From Pseudomonadota bacterium (GTDB lineage: Bacteria; Pseudomonadota; Gammaproteobacteria; Steroidobacterales; Steroidobacteraceae), in the NCBI GenBank assembly GCA_016703895.1, contig JADJBE010000002.1, positions 124,001-188,000 on the forward strand: a DNA stretch of 64,000 bases, written 5' to 3'. Both the position numbers and the translations under genes were made by a program. Under the pieces are notes generated by a model. It had not been told where the DNA came from and did no database searches. It was given only the letters and a program-made list of their open reading frames with translations. This document shows positions 9,049 to 16,840 of the stretch, one piece after another (position 1 is the first letter of the stretch; each line of letters opens with the position of its first letter).

Positions 9049-9467
9049 TTACTTGATTAGAGTGACCGGCACGGTGGCCAGATGAATGACTTTAGTGGCG
9101 ACCGATCCCAGCATCAGGCCGGAGATTCGGCCGAGTCGCGCGTCCCCATGACGATTTCTCCGCAGCGACTCCGCCGAGCCAAGCTGGCTATGATGTCCGC
9201 AGGGTCCCCTTCCTGAATGCTTGCGCGACATGCGATTCCGAAACGCTTGCACACTCTCCGGGCAGGCACCAAACACTTCTCTGCCATTTGCTCTTGATGC
9301 TCTCGAACGATTTCCATGGGAAACAGAGCGCTGGGCGGCGCCGACAACTGCACGTTGAGCAACATCAGGCAGACGCCACGAGATTCGCGATAACGCCTCG
9401 CGGCATACCGCAATGCCCGCATCGAGCACGCGGACCCATCTACTGGGACCAAGATCTTCAGCGTCAT
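9049..9467 (-). CDS. universal stress protein UspA family, frame broken near 9137
   Basis: A single Usp domain of about 139 residues, starting MTLKILVPVDGSACSMRALR. Adding one C at about 9137 (plus strand) restores GTRGLGRISGLMLGSVATKV, the full ATP-binding G-2x-G-9x-G-S pattern, and an end of VPVTLIK. Without it the protein stops early and loses the nucleotide site. The stop lies 18 bp before the tandem usp gene on the same strand, so the two are probably co-transcribed. Usp proteins of this type bind ATP and help cells persist under starvation or energy stress. Confidence 0.82.
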
Positions 9468-9615
9468 GGCAGACTCACTCGGGATTCTGTATCTACTTGA
9501 AGGGTATCACCGGGGTCGATTCGTCAATGTAGGTAGTACATCGTACGGAGGTACATGATCGTGGCCAGTTGCCGCTCCGCCCCTTCACGCGCGTAGCTGC
9601 GCGCGGTTCCGCGCT

Positions 9616-12383
9616 TTACGGCTTGCTGTGCCCTGCGTCAGGTGCGAGCGGCGTCCGCAGGCGCAGCCGGATCTGCTTCTCTGTCTCGATGAGTGCGAAC
9701 AGGGTGATGCCGATGCCGATGATCAACATCCCGTCCATGAAGGGTACCGCTTCCGTAGCGAACACTCGCTGAAGCGCCGGAACGTAGGTCATGCTGAATT
9801 GCGCGGCAGTCACGATGGCCACCGTGAGCCACACCGCCTTGGTTCCCCTGACCGCCTTCCAGGTGAGCGAAGTACCGTAGATATTCCGGATGAAGAACAG
9901 ATGGAAGATTTCCATGACGACGAGAGTATTCACTGCGAGCGTCCGCGCCAGCTCCAACGAGTAGCCTCGATCGATCGCGTAGGTATAGATGCCGAACACG
10001 CCGGCTAGGAACAAGGTCGAAACCAGCACGATGTGCCACACGAGCTCACCGGCCAGCAATGGCTCGTTGCGCGCGCGCGGAGGGCGGCGCATGGTGTTCG
10101 CCTCCGTCGGTTCGAATGCGAGCGCGAGTCCGAGCGTAACGGCCGTGACCAGATTGATCCACAGGATCTGAACCGGCGTGATTGGCAAAGTCATCCCAAA
10201 CAGCAGCGCCACGATGATAGTCATGGCTTCACCGGCGCTCGTCGGCAACGTCCAGCTGATCACCTTCTTGATGTTGTCGTAGACGGTGCGGCCTTCGCGC
10301 ACTGCACCGACGATCGTGGCGAAGTTGTCGTCAGCGAGCACGAGATCCGCGGCTTCCTTGGCGGCTTCGCTGCCCTTTTTTCCCATGGCGATTCCGGCAT
10401 CCGCCCGTTTGAGGGCCGGAGCGTCGTTCACGCCGTCCCCAGTCATCGCAACCGTCAACCCATGCGATTGCAGCGCCATGACGAGGCGCAGCTTGTGTTC
10501 CGGGCTGGTCCGCGCGAATACATCCGTATCCAGCATGGCGCTCGCAAGCGCCGCGTCGTCGAGCCGGTCGAGCATGGCGCCAGTCATCACTTTGTGGGGA
10601 TGCTGCAGGCCAATCTGTTTTGCGATTGCCTCTGCCGTACCCGCGTGGTCCCCCGTGATCATCTTCACGAGGATGCCGGCGTCGTGGCATTGCGCGACGG
10701 CTTCGACTGCTTCGGGCCGGGGAGGATCGATGAGTCCCGCGAGTGCGATCAGGATGAGATTGTTCTGCACGTCGGCGTGGTCGAGCACGGTTTGCGAGGA
10801 CTCGACGGGCCGCACCGCGAGGGCGAGCACGCGCTGCCCCAGAGCTGCGATCTGCTCCGCCTGCTTGAGCCAATAGTCGACGTTCAACGGCTCGGTACCG
10901 CCACTCGCCGCCCGCTGGGTCGCGCACATCGCAAGCACGCGCTCTGGTGCGCCTTTGACGAAGATGAACGCGTTGCGCTCATGGTTGTGGCTCAGCGTGG
11001 CCATGAAGCGATGCTTGGCGTCGAATGGAATCGCGTCGGTACGCGTCCAGTCCGTGCGGGTCCTGCGGACATCGATGCCGGCCTTCGGAGCGAAGGCGAG
11101 CAGTGCGCCTTCCATGGGATCGCCTTCGACCTGCCACGCGCCATGGTGCTGGTGCAATGCGGCGTCATTACACAATGCGCCGGCCAGCGCGAGTTCCTCG
11201 AGGCAACCATGATCGCGGGAGTGCGCGACCGCGTTATCAAGGCGGATCAGCCCTTTCGGCTCATAGCCATCGCCGTCTACGGTGAACGTGTGCATTGATG
11301 TCGCGACCGACGCCACCATCATTTCGTTTCGTGTGAGTGTCCCCGTCTTGTCCGTGCAGATCACCGAGACTGCGCCTAGCGTTTCGATGGCCGGTAGGCG
11401 TCGAACGATGGCATGACGTCGGGCCATCGCTTGAACACCAATTGCCAGCGTGATGGTCAGCACTGCGGGCAGCCCTTCCGGGATCGCGGCGACCGAAAGG
11501 CCGACGACCGCCATGAACATCTCCGGGAAGGGGTGATGGCCGACGAAATAGCCGAACACGACCAGCACGGCAGCCACAATCAGAATGAAGATCGTCAACC
11601 ATTTCGCGAACGTCGCCATCTGGTTGACAAGCGGTGTGGTGAGTGACTCCACGGTGGAGAGCATGCCGCTGATGCGGCCGATCTCTGTCGCGGCGCCAGT
11701 TGCGACCACCACGCCCTTGGCCTGTCCGGCGGTGACCAGCGTGCCGGAGAATGCGAGACAGGTGCGATCGCCCAGTGAGGCGTTGCCCGCAACGGCGTGG
11801 ATCTGCTTGTCGACTGGTACAGACTCGCCTGTGAGGATCGCTTCCTGTATCTGCAAGCCGCGCGCTTGAATCAGCCGCGTGTCGGCGGGCACTTTGTCTC
11901 CGGCTTCCAGCAGTACGATGTCACCGGGCACGAGCGTCTCACCCGAGACACTGCGTCGTTCGCCACCTCGGATCGCCGAAGCGGTCGGCGCCAACATCCC
12001 CGCGGATCGCCTCCATCGCCTTCTCGGCCTTGCCCTCTTGAATGAAGCCGATGAACGCATTCGCGATCACGACCGCGAGTATGACCAGGGTGTCGATCCA
12101 GTGGCTCATGGCCGCTGTGATCACCGCGGAGCCGAGCAGCACGTAGATGAGGATGTTGTGAAAGTGCAGCAGCAGGCGCAATACGGCAGAACGCCTCGGC
12201 GGCTCGGGCAGGCGATTCGGGGCCATACCGCTCCAGGCGGGCAGCGGATTCCTCGGTAGATAGCCCATCGGATGTGGCACGCAGCTCGTCGAGGGCAGCC
12301 TGCGGCGGACGGGTGTGCCAAGTGAGGGTCCTTTCAGCCTGGACATTCGCTGCAACGCCGCGGCCCTTTCGATGTTTCGGCAT
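9616..12383 (-). CDS. P2-type cation-transporting ATPase, frame broken at 11998-12001 and 12219-12222
   Basis: About 920 residues when read across two breaks. Order: cation-ATPase N domain (AALDELRATSDGLSTEESAA), M1-M2, actuator with TGES, M4 with AAIPEGLPAV, phosphorylation site DKTGT (near residue 344), hinge TGDGVNDAPALKRADAG, then six C-terminal membrane segments. This is the P2A/SERCA-like architecture, but M6 reads NLVTAVTLGLA where Ca2+ pumps have N..TDG. The missing Asp argues against ordinary Ca2+ transport, so the ion is unknown. Each break is repaired by removing one base from a run of four C or G. A strong ribosome-binding site (AGGAG) precedes the ATG. It sits between usp genes. 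Confidence 0.88.
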
Positions 12384-12441
12384 GAGATCTCCTGCAGGCG
12401 GATGCGGCTCGTCAGTCTTCGACAGCAGAATGCACTACCGC

Positions 12442-12869
12442 TTACTTGACCAGCGTGACTGGCAGCGTCGTCAGGTGCACGACCTTCATCGCAACCGAAC
12501 CGACCATGAGACTGGCGATCCGGCCCATTCCTCGGCTTCCATCACGATGGCATCGCAGCCGATTTTCTGTGCGCGGCGCACAATGACTTCGGCTTGATCT
12601 CCCTCAAGCATCTCAACTGTATGGCTTGTTTCTGCCTCGGCCAGTCGTGCCGCAGCACGATCGAGAACCGGACGGCTTTGTTCGATGGCGAGCTCACGCA
12701 TGCGCTCGAGAGTCACAAAGATCTGAACCTTTCCCGAGACATCGATCGAAGGGTGCACGTAAAGCACGTGAATCCTGGTTGCAGGCCGGCCTTTCGATGA
12801 TCGGATGGCGAAGTCCAGCGCACGGTATCCCGGTTTGGATCCATCGAGGGGCACGAGAATGGTCGACAT
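12442..12869 (-). CDS. universal stress protein UspA family, frame broken near 12540
   Basis: A single Usp domain of about 142 residues opening MSTILVPLDGSKPGYRALDFA. Adding one C beside 12539-12540 turns the tail into GSRGMGRIASLMVGSVAMKV and ends at VTLVK, giving the complete ATP-binding pattern. As written, the frame ends early at 12486. It is 58 bp upstream of the P-type ATPase gene, same strand. Its tail closely resembles that of the 9049-9467 Usp, suggesting the two arose by duplication. Confidence 0.82.
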
Positions 12870-13086
12870 GCAAGACGTTCCCTCGTGCTACTAGATGAAT
12901 GCCCAATTTGATTCCACCAGATTCGTCCGCTGCGCGGAGTCCGGAGGACTACGGATGCGAGGGAATACGACCCCATCGAAACTGGCTGCAAGACCAGTTC
13001 GCCACTCCTTCGAAGATGTGTACAGACGGTCCGGCGGCCGGTGGTCGCGGGGCCATGTAGCTCTCGCTGAGTGCTGCGTGGCCTCG
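12870..13086. other. 217-bp intergenic stretch inside the island
   Basis: No family-like frame was found on either strand. The spacing between two leftward genes is larger than elsewhere in the array, so a promoter for usp and the ATPase could lie here, but I see no convincing -35/-10 pair. Confidence 0.4.
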
Positions 13087-13491
13087 TCAACTTTCACGGC
13101 GTAGCAGTTTCACTTCGCTGCGGCTTGTGAAGGCGCTGATGGACCAGTGCACCGCTGCAAGGATACTGATCAACCTTCCGACTATCCAGAGGACTAAAAG
13201 CAGAGATTCGCCAATGGACTGAAGGGACGTTGCCGATGTGACGAGCCACTCGGGAAGCCGCAAGTGGCCAGCCAGAAGATCGCTGCCGGCGCGAGCTGCT
13301 TCATCCCCCATCCCCACAAGCCAGGTGGCTCCCCACCACAAGAGCGACCACAGAAGAGCCAAGACGATTGCTGAAACATAGAGCCACTTTACAAACACTC
13401 CCGCTGTCTTCTCTCCGAGCCGCCTGTCAGTGATCGCGGTGGCATGGGTTGAGACTTTTTGAAGCAGAGAATCAAGCATGTTGGCGTTCAT
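13087..13491 (-). CDS. hypothetical membrane protein
   Basis: A 134-residue protein I do not recognise. It has a hydrophilic N-terminus, one long hydrophobic stretch (WLYVSAIVLALLWSLLWWGA) and a second (SLLLVLWIVGRLISILAAVH), then a short basic tail, so probably two membrane spans. The ATG is preceded by CAGGAC at good spacing. It lies between the hibernation factor and usp/ATPase genes on the same strand, so it is likely part of the stress array. Function unknown. Confidence 0.6.
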   Translation of the reverse strand: MNANMLDSLLQKVSTHATAITDRRLGEKTAGVFVKWLYVSAIVLALLWSLLWWGATWLVGMGDEAARAGSDLLAGHLRLPEWLVTSATSLQSIGESLLLVLWIVGRLISILAAVHWSISAFTSRSEVKLLRRES

Positions 13492-13571
13492 AAGGCAGTC
13501 CTGTGGTTAGCTGTTGCTCTACCTTCCGTTAGTGCAGAAGTGCGATGCATGAAGCGTGCCCCGCAATCGTG

Positions 13572-13925
13572 TTAGGTGGCCGAAACGTCAGGAGATGGGC
13601 CCCGAGCACGTCGACGCAGGGTGTGATCCCGGCGAGCGGCTGCAATGACACCGCGACGCAGCTTCTCGAAGGCGATCGGTATCGCAAAGTACAAATCGGT
13701 CTCGAGGCTGCTCGCTACGATGACTCGACGGTTACGCGAGATGTGCGCAGATATGAGGCACCCTTTGTCAAAGCCCCCTCGGACGCTGTTGACGTCGAAG
13801 AGCCGAACCATGAGCTTCGTGTCACCCTCGCCGAGAACGCTCGCGAGCGATGCCGCTTCTCGTCTAACGGTGGAATTGATGGCCGCAGTGAGAGTGAAGC
13901 CGCGTGCCTGAATGTCCATGTGCAT
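13572..13925 (-). CDS. ribosome hibernation factor, HPF/RaiA family (short form)
   Basis: A 117-residue protein with the S30AE/HPF fold signature: MDIQARGFTLTAAI at the start, VRLFDVNSVRGGFDKGCLIS in the middle and DLYFAIPIAFEKLRRGVI near the end. Short HPF-type proteins bind the 30S decoding region and hold ribosomes inactive in stationary phase or energy limitation. There is no long C-terminal dimerisation domain. The start ATG at 13925 follows GGAGG by 5 bp; a second ATG six bases on is possible. It is the first gene of the leftward array and is divergent from the NhaR-like regulator, which may control it. Confidence 0.85.
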   Translation of the reverse strand: MHMDIQARGFTLTAAINSTVRREAASLASVLGEGDTKLMVRLFDVNSVRGGFDKGCLISAHISRNRRVIVASSLETDLYFAIPIAFEKLRRGVIAAARRDHTLRRRARGPSPDVSAT

Positions 13926-14017
13926 ATTGACCTCCGGCGACTGAGTGACTCGAAGGCTAGGCTTGAGAGTGCTTGTACGAAAGCAGAAAATGCATGGTCG
14001 TAATACAGGAAAAACTG

Positions 14018-14923
14018 ATGAAAACCCGTCGACAAATCAACCTGAAACACCTGCGGTACTTCGCCGAGGTGGCAAGACAACAGTCCGTGACGGGCGCCGC
14101 GCGCACCTTGTTTGTGACGCCGCAAACCATCAGTGGGCAGATTCAAAAGCTTGAACAATCGATCGGGCAAGAGTTGTTTGAACGAGTTGGAAAGCGTTTG
14201 ATTCTCACTACCGCAGGGACCACGGCTCTCGATTACGCGAACGCCATTTTCGCATTGGGCGATGAGTTGACCTCCGTACTCAACTCCGAAGCGCGGCCAC
14301 GACGAACGGTATTCCGGGTTGGGATCACCGACAGTGTCCCGAAGCTCCAGACGGTGGCGGCATTGGCCCCATTGATTGCCAAACATCGGGATGAACTTGA
14401 GCTTATTTGCCAGGAGGGCGGGTACGCGGATCTCTTAGGGCGCGTGGCGGCAGGAGAGCTGGACATGGTGCTCGGCGATGCCACAGTTCCGCCGAGCCTT
14501 GCTCGCTCGCTTCATGTCGTGGTGTTAAGCGAGGAGGGGACCAGCTTCCTGCCTGCGCGATCCCTGGCCGCACGGCTCAAGGGACGCTTCCCCAAATGTT
14601 TAAACGAAGCTCCCTTCCTTGCGGGCTCCAGCGCCCATTCGGTCGTAAGCCAAGCGCTTGAGGCGTGGTTTGCCAGGCATGACGTCCGCCCCAATATCGC
14701 CGGCCGAATCGATGACAGCGCGCTGCTGAAGGGTTTCGCGCACCGCGGCCTCGGTATCGCGGCCGTGCCGACCTCGATCGAACGAGAGGTGGCCAACCAG
14801 TACGAGATGGAAGTCATCGGGCGGACTGACGAAGTGCGCCAGGCAGTCTACGTCGTTCGCGCTCGAACCCGCCGACCCCATCCGCTGGTCGCAGAGATAG
14901 AGGCTTCGCGTCGGCGCAATTGA
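14018..14923 (+). CDS. nhaR: LysR-type regulator, NhaR-like
   Basis: A 301-residue LysR-family protein. The N-terminal winged helix is plain (NLKHLRYFAEVARQQSVTGA, then TPQTISGQIQKLEQSIG and LFERVGKRLILTTAG), followed by a substrate-binding domain (FRVGITDSVPKL, GLGIAAVP). This N-terminus is characteristic of NhaR, which in E. coli activates nhaA in response to Na+ and pH; in other bacteria NhaR-like proteins occur beside varied stress genes. Start ATG 14018 with AGGA seven bases upstream. It is the only regulator in the island and faces the hibernation-factor gene across about 90 bp, so it is the likely controller of the array. The inducer is unknown. Confidence 0.85.
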   Translation: MKTRRQINLKHLRYFAEVARQQSVTGAARTLFVTPQTISGQIQKLEQSIGQELFERVGKRLILTTAGTTALDYANAIFALGDELTSVLNSEARPRRTVFRVGITDSVPKLQTVAALAPLIAKHRDELELICQEGGYADLLGRVAAGELDMVLGDATVPPSLARSLHVVVLSEEGTSFLPARSLAARLKGRFPKCLNEAPFLAGSSAHSVVSQALEAWFARHDVRPNIAGRIDDSALLKGFAHRGLGIAAVPTSIEREVANQYEMEVIGRTDEVRQAVYVVRARTRRPHPLVAEIEASRRRN

Positions 14924-15119
14924 AGCGCCGTCGGCGCGGACCGGCCCAAGGGCGATTCCACTATCAGAAAAATGCTGAGGATGGCTTCGGGCTTTTCTGC
15001 TTTCCACGAATCTGATCCTTGCATACCGTTGTCTGGTTGCGAAGAGCAGCACTTGTTGTGGTCTCGCACGGCAGCTCGAACCTGAGTAACGACTCTCTCA
15101 GACAAATAGGTTGGAGGCA
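14924..15119. other. intergenic stretch after nhaR-like gene
   Basis: About 196 bp with a small GCGCCG/CGGCGC palindrome just after the nhaR-like stop and no recognisable gene. Confidence 0.4.
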
Positions 15120-15227
15120 ATGGTGGCTGCAAACGCCACGCAGCTGAAAAGCGTCTCCAAGGCTTTGATGTGGGTCCTCATTCTCGTCGTCGTCACTTTA
15201 GTGCTGGTTTGGCGCCCCAGCTTCTGA
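15120..15227 (+). CDS. putative 35-residue single-span membrane peptide
   Basis: A short frame reading MVAANATQLKSVSKALM, then a hydrophobic run WVLILVVVTLVLVW, ending RPSF. One membrane span with a short soluble N-terminus is the obvious topology. GGAGG lies just ahead: it is too close to the ATG at 15120 but well spaced from GTG 15123, so translation may begin at the GTG. It is inside the island near its right end. No family was recognised; it could be a genuine small membrane protein or chance. Confidence 0.4.
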   Translation: MVAANATQLKSVSKALMWVLILVVVTLVLVWRPSF

Positions 15228-15317
15228 CCGTAAGTTGTGGTTAAAAGACTGCGCCTTTGACGACGTTGACGTTTTTCGTAGCGCGCAGTCAGCGTTCTCG
15301 TCGCGAAGATAAGCAGT

Positions 15318-15373
15318 AGGGGTCAAGATTGACGGATAGGGCTAGTTAGTCAGCGACAGCTCCGCTGACCCCT
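15318..15373. repeat. nested inverted repeats near the right island end
   Basis: AGGGGTCA (15318-15325) pairs with TGACCCCT (15366-15373). Inside it GTCAGCG (15349-15355) pairs with CGCTGAC (15363-15369) with a 7-base loop. It is not followed by a T run, so it is a poor intrinsic terminator. A recombination- or excision-related protein site is possible. Confidence 0.4.
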
Positions 15374-15439
15374 CTCGCCGCCGACGAGGATCTCAGTGAT
15401 CAAAAACCGGGTCGGCTCGGAGCCAAATGGCAGGAGACT

Positions 15440-15486
15440 AAACTGGAACCGTTTCTGGAACCGTGAGGGGTTTTTCTATGGAACCG
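15440..15486. repeat. cluster of TGGAACCG-type motifs (candidate integrase arm sites), right end
   Basis: AAACTGGAACCG (15440-15451) and GTTTCTGGAACCGT (15451-15464) are the same two units seen at the left end, here head to tail, with a third copy TATGGAACCG (15477-15486). They lie 47-93 bp from the right att repeat. The match between both ends supports a common binding protein, most simply the integrase or an excisionase. Confidence 0.5.
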
Positions 15487-15532
15487 CAGCACCGATTTCG
15501 GTGGGTTGCGGAGAAAAAACTCCAGGAAAAAT

Positions 15533-15579
15533 AATGGTCGGGGTGAAAGGATTTGAACCTTCGACTTCTACGTCCCGAA
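15533..15579. repeat. attR: right attachment site within tRNA-Pro
   Basis: A 47-bp copy identical to 850-896. It covers the 3' half of the intact tRNA-Pro gene, so recombination at this site leaves a functional tRNA. The two copies delimit the island. Confidence 0.92.
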
Positions 15580-15611
15580 CGTAGCGCTCTACCAGGCTGA
15601 GCTACACCCCG
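15535..15611 (-). tRNA. tRNA-Pro (anticodon CGG), CCA encoded
   Basis: 77 nt on the minus strand. The acceptor stem is CGGGGTG paired with CACCCCG, discriminator A, genomic CCA. The D arm (AGCTCAGCCTGGTAGAGC) and T loop (GGTTCAAATCC) are standard. The anticodon stem CTACG/CGTAG holds the loop TTCGGGA, giving anticodon CGG for proline. The gene is the integration target of the island to its left; its 3' half is duplicated at 850-896. Confidence 0.96.
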
Positions 15612-15657
15612 AATCGTCGGCCTAGTGGGCCCGCGAGAGTCCCCGGGAAGGGGGCGC

Positions 15658-15686
15658 AGCATAGCCAAGTAGCAACAAGTATTCAA
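15658..15686 (-). promoter_or_regulatory. tRNA-Pro promoter
   Basis: On the minus strand TTGAAT (15686-15681) and TATGCT (15663-15658) are spaced 17 bp and end 47 bp before the tRNA 5' end. The -10 is followed by a GC-rich stretch (GCGCCCCC), a discriminator typical of growth-rate-controlled stable RNA promoters. Confidence 0.6.
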
Positions 15687-15742
15687 ATTTCCACCCGGAA
15701 CCGGCTGCTCACGACGCTGCAGCGCTGGCTACGGTTGTGCTT

Positions 15743-16234
15743 TCATGGCCGCAAGTGGTCGACCGTGGTTTCGGCAATCTGCTCCTGAAGGTAGCGAACC
15801 ATGGCAAGTGCGCGATCGGCGTGCTGGACGCACATTTGTTCGACACCTGATGCCGCCAGCTCTCGCGCTGCGGCGGCAAGTGATAGATACGCACCAACCC
15901 GATAGCTCTCTAGAGCATAAATGGCCAGGCAGTCCTTGACGGCCTCATCCGATGCAATGATGTTGGTAAACGCCTCGGCGAAAACACGCAGGCGAGTGGT
16001 GACATCCTTAATGCGCGAGGGGTCGGCATTCAGGCTCTTGAGACTTGACTCGATTCTGGTGACCTGTTCGCGAGCCTCCTGGCAGTGCAGGCGCAGCCGC
16101 GTGGAGATTTGAGGGTGACGACTGAGCCGCTCTGCGAGCCGATCGAGTGCGTCGATTGCAGCGAGTTCCATGGCGTGCGCATCGCGCAGCCACTTGACTA
16201 ACGAGTCGCGACCGGCAGCGTGTTCATTTGTCAT
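15743..16234 (-). CDS. DUF892 (YciE/YciF-like) ferritin-like protein
   Basis: About 163 residues, nearly all helical, opening MTNEHAAGRDSLVKWLRDAH and AMELAAIDALDRLAER. The spacing of Glu and His residues (QEAREQVTRIE, ALESYRVGAYLSL) fits the four-helix ferritin-like DUF892 family found in stress regulons. Its biochemical role is unproven. ATG 16234 is preceded by GAGG at good spacing and overlaps the end of the upstream lipoprotein gene by 11 bp, so the two are probably one operon. It lies just outside the island. Confidence 0.65.
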   Translation of the reverse strand: MTNEHAAGRDSLVKWLRDAHAMELAAIDALDRLAERLSRHPQISTRLRLHCQEAREQVTRIESSLKSLNADPSRIKDVTTRLRVFAEAFTNIIASDEAVKDCLAIYALESYRVGAYLSLAAAARELAASGVEQMCVQHADRALAMVRYLQEQIAETTVDHLRP

Positions 16235-16727
16235 CGCTGACATCCTCAGATTGGTCTTCACTTGGGTTGACGCTCACAGCAGCAGATTGCGCCGAGGTGA
16301 TGTTCAGTATCGTGCGAAAAATGCGCCACTCGTCGCCCTGAACTCGTCGCCAGATATGCAGGTAGTCGCCGCGCTCTACTTCCCGCCCAAGCCTTACGTT
16401 TCTAACAAGATAGGTGCCCTGATCGAGGGCTAGGTCACCGGAAGTGAGGCTGAGCGCAGGTTCAGCGTCGAATTGGATTTCACGCTCAATTTGATTCGTG
16501 AAGAACTGCCCGATCGCGGCGGACCCGTGCGCAGCCGGGGAGTCTTCGGCAAGAATTTCTGCATCGTCCGTGTACAAGGCGACACACCCCTCGACCTTGC
16601 CCATATTGAAGGCTGTTTCGAACGCGTTGAGTCGCTCGATTGGTAGGTCTGAAGGGCCACCGGAGCAGCCTGCCAAAGCTACCGCTACTACACTGAGTGC
16701 AAGTCGGACTCCGTAGGATGGTTTCAT
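16224..16727 (-). CDS. lipoprotein with SnoaL/NTF2-like (DUF4440) domain
   Basis: About 167 residues. A signal peptide ends in the lipobox ALAGC, so it is a probable lipoprotein. The mature part (LNAFETAFNMGKVEGCVALY, then DDAEIL, and DYLHIWRRVQGDEWRIF) matches the DUF4440/SnoaL-like cone fold, often a ligand-binding or stand-alone domain. The start ATG 16727 sits 8 bp after AGGAGG; the GTG at 16736 overlaps that site and is less likely. It is co-directional and overlapping with the DUF892 gene. Precise function unknown. Confidence 0.65.
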   Translation of the reverse strand: MKPSYGVRLALSVVAVALAGCSGGPSDLPIERLNAFETAFNMGKVEGCVALYTDDAEILAEDSPAAHGSAAIGQFFTNQIEREIQFDAEPALSLTSGDLALDQGTYLVRNVRLGREVERGDYLHIWRRVQGDEWRIFRTILNITSAQSAAVSVNPSEDQSEDVSDDK

Positions 16728-16840
16728 GTCACGCACCTCCTGTTTTACGGAGAGTACGCCCTACATGGCTCTCGTGTCACACGTTGCGGTGCAGCGAAAT
16801 GATTTAGCCAAGAATCGGGTCAGCGCCGGTAGGCACTCGG

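Larger units (their letters stand above)
15228..15534. other. 307-bp noncoding right end of the island
   Basis: No gene is visible. The stretch holds a nested inverted repeat (15318-15373), three TGGAACCG motifs (15440-15486) and then the att repeat. It looks like an integrative-element end with protein-binding sites. Confidence 0.5.

Noticed and set aside
9497..9510. TTGAAGGGTATCAC, an 8-of-10 match to an FNR/ANR box upstream of a usp gene
   Set aside because: Its centre is only about 36 bp from the start codon and no -10 element lies at the right distance, so an activating role does not fit.
10033..11298. Long plus-strand open frame of 421 codons opposite the ATPase
   Set aside because: It is the antisense shadow of the ATPase reading frame; the real protein on the minus strand is unmistakable.
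12597..12610. TTGATCTCCCTCAA, a 9-of-10 FNR-like palindrome
   Set aside because: It lies inside the usp coding sequence and encodes normal residues, with no promoter near.
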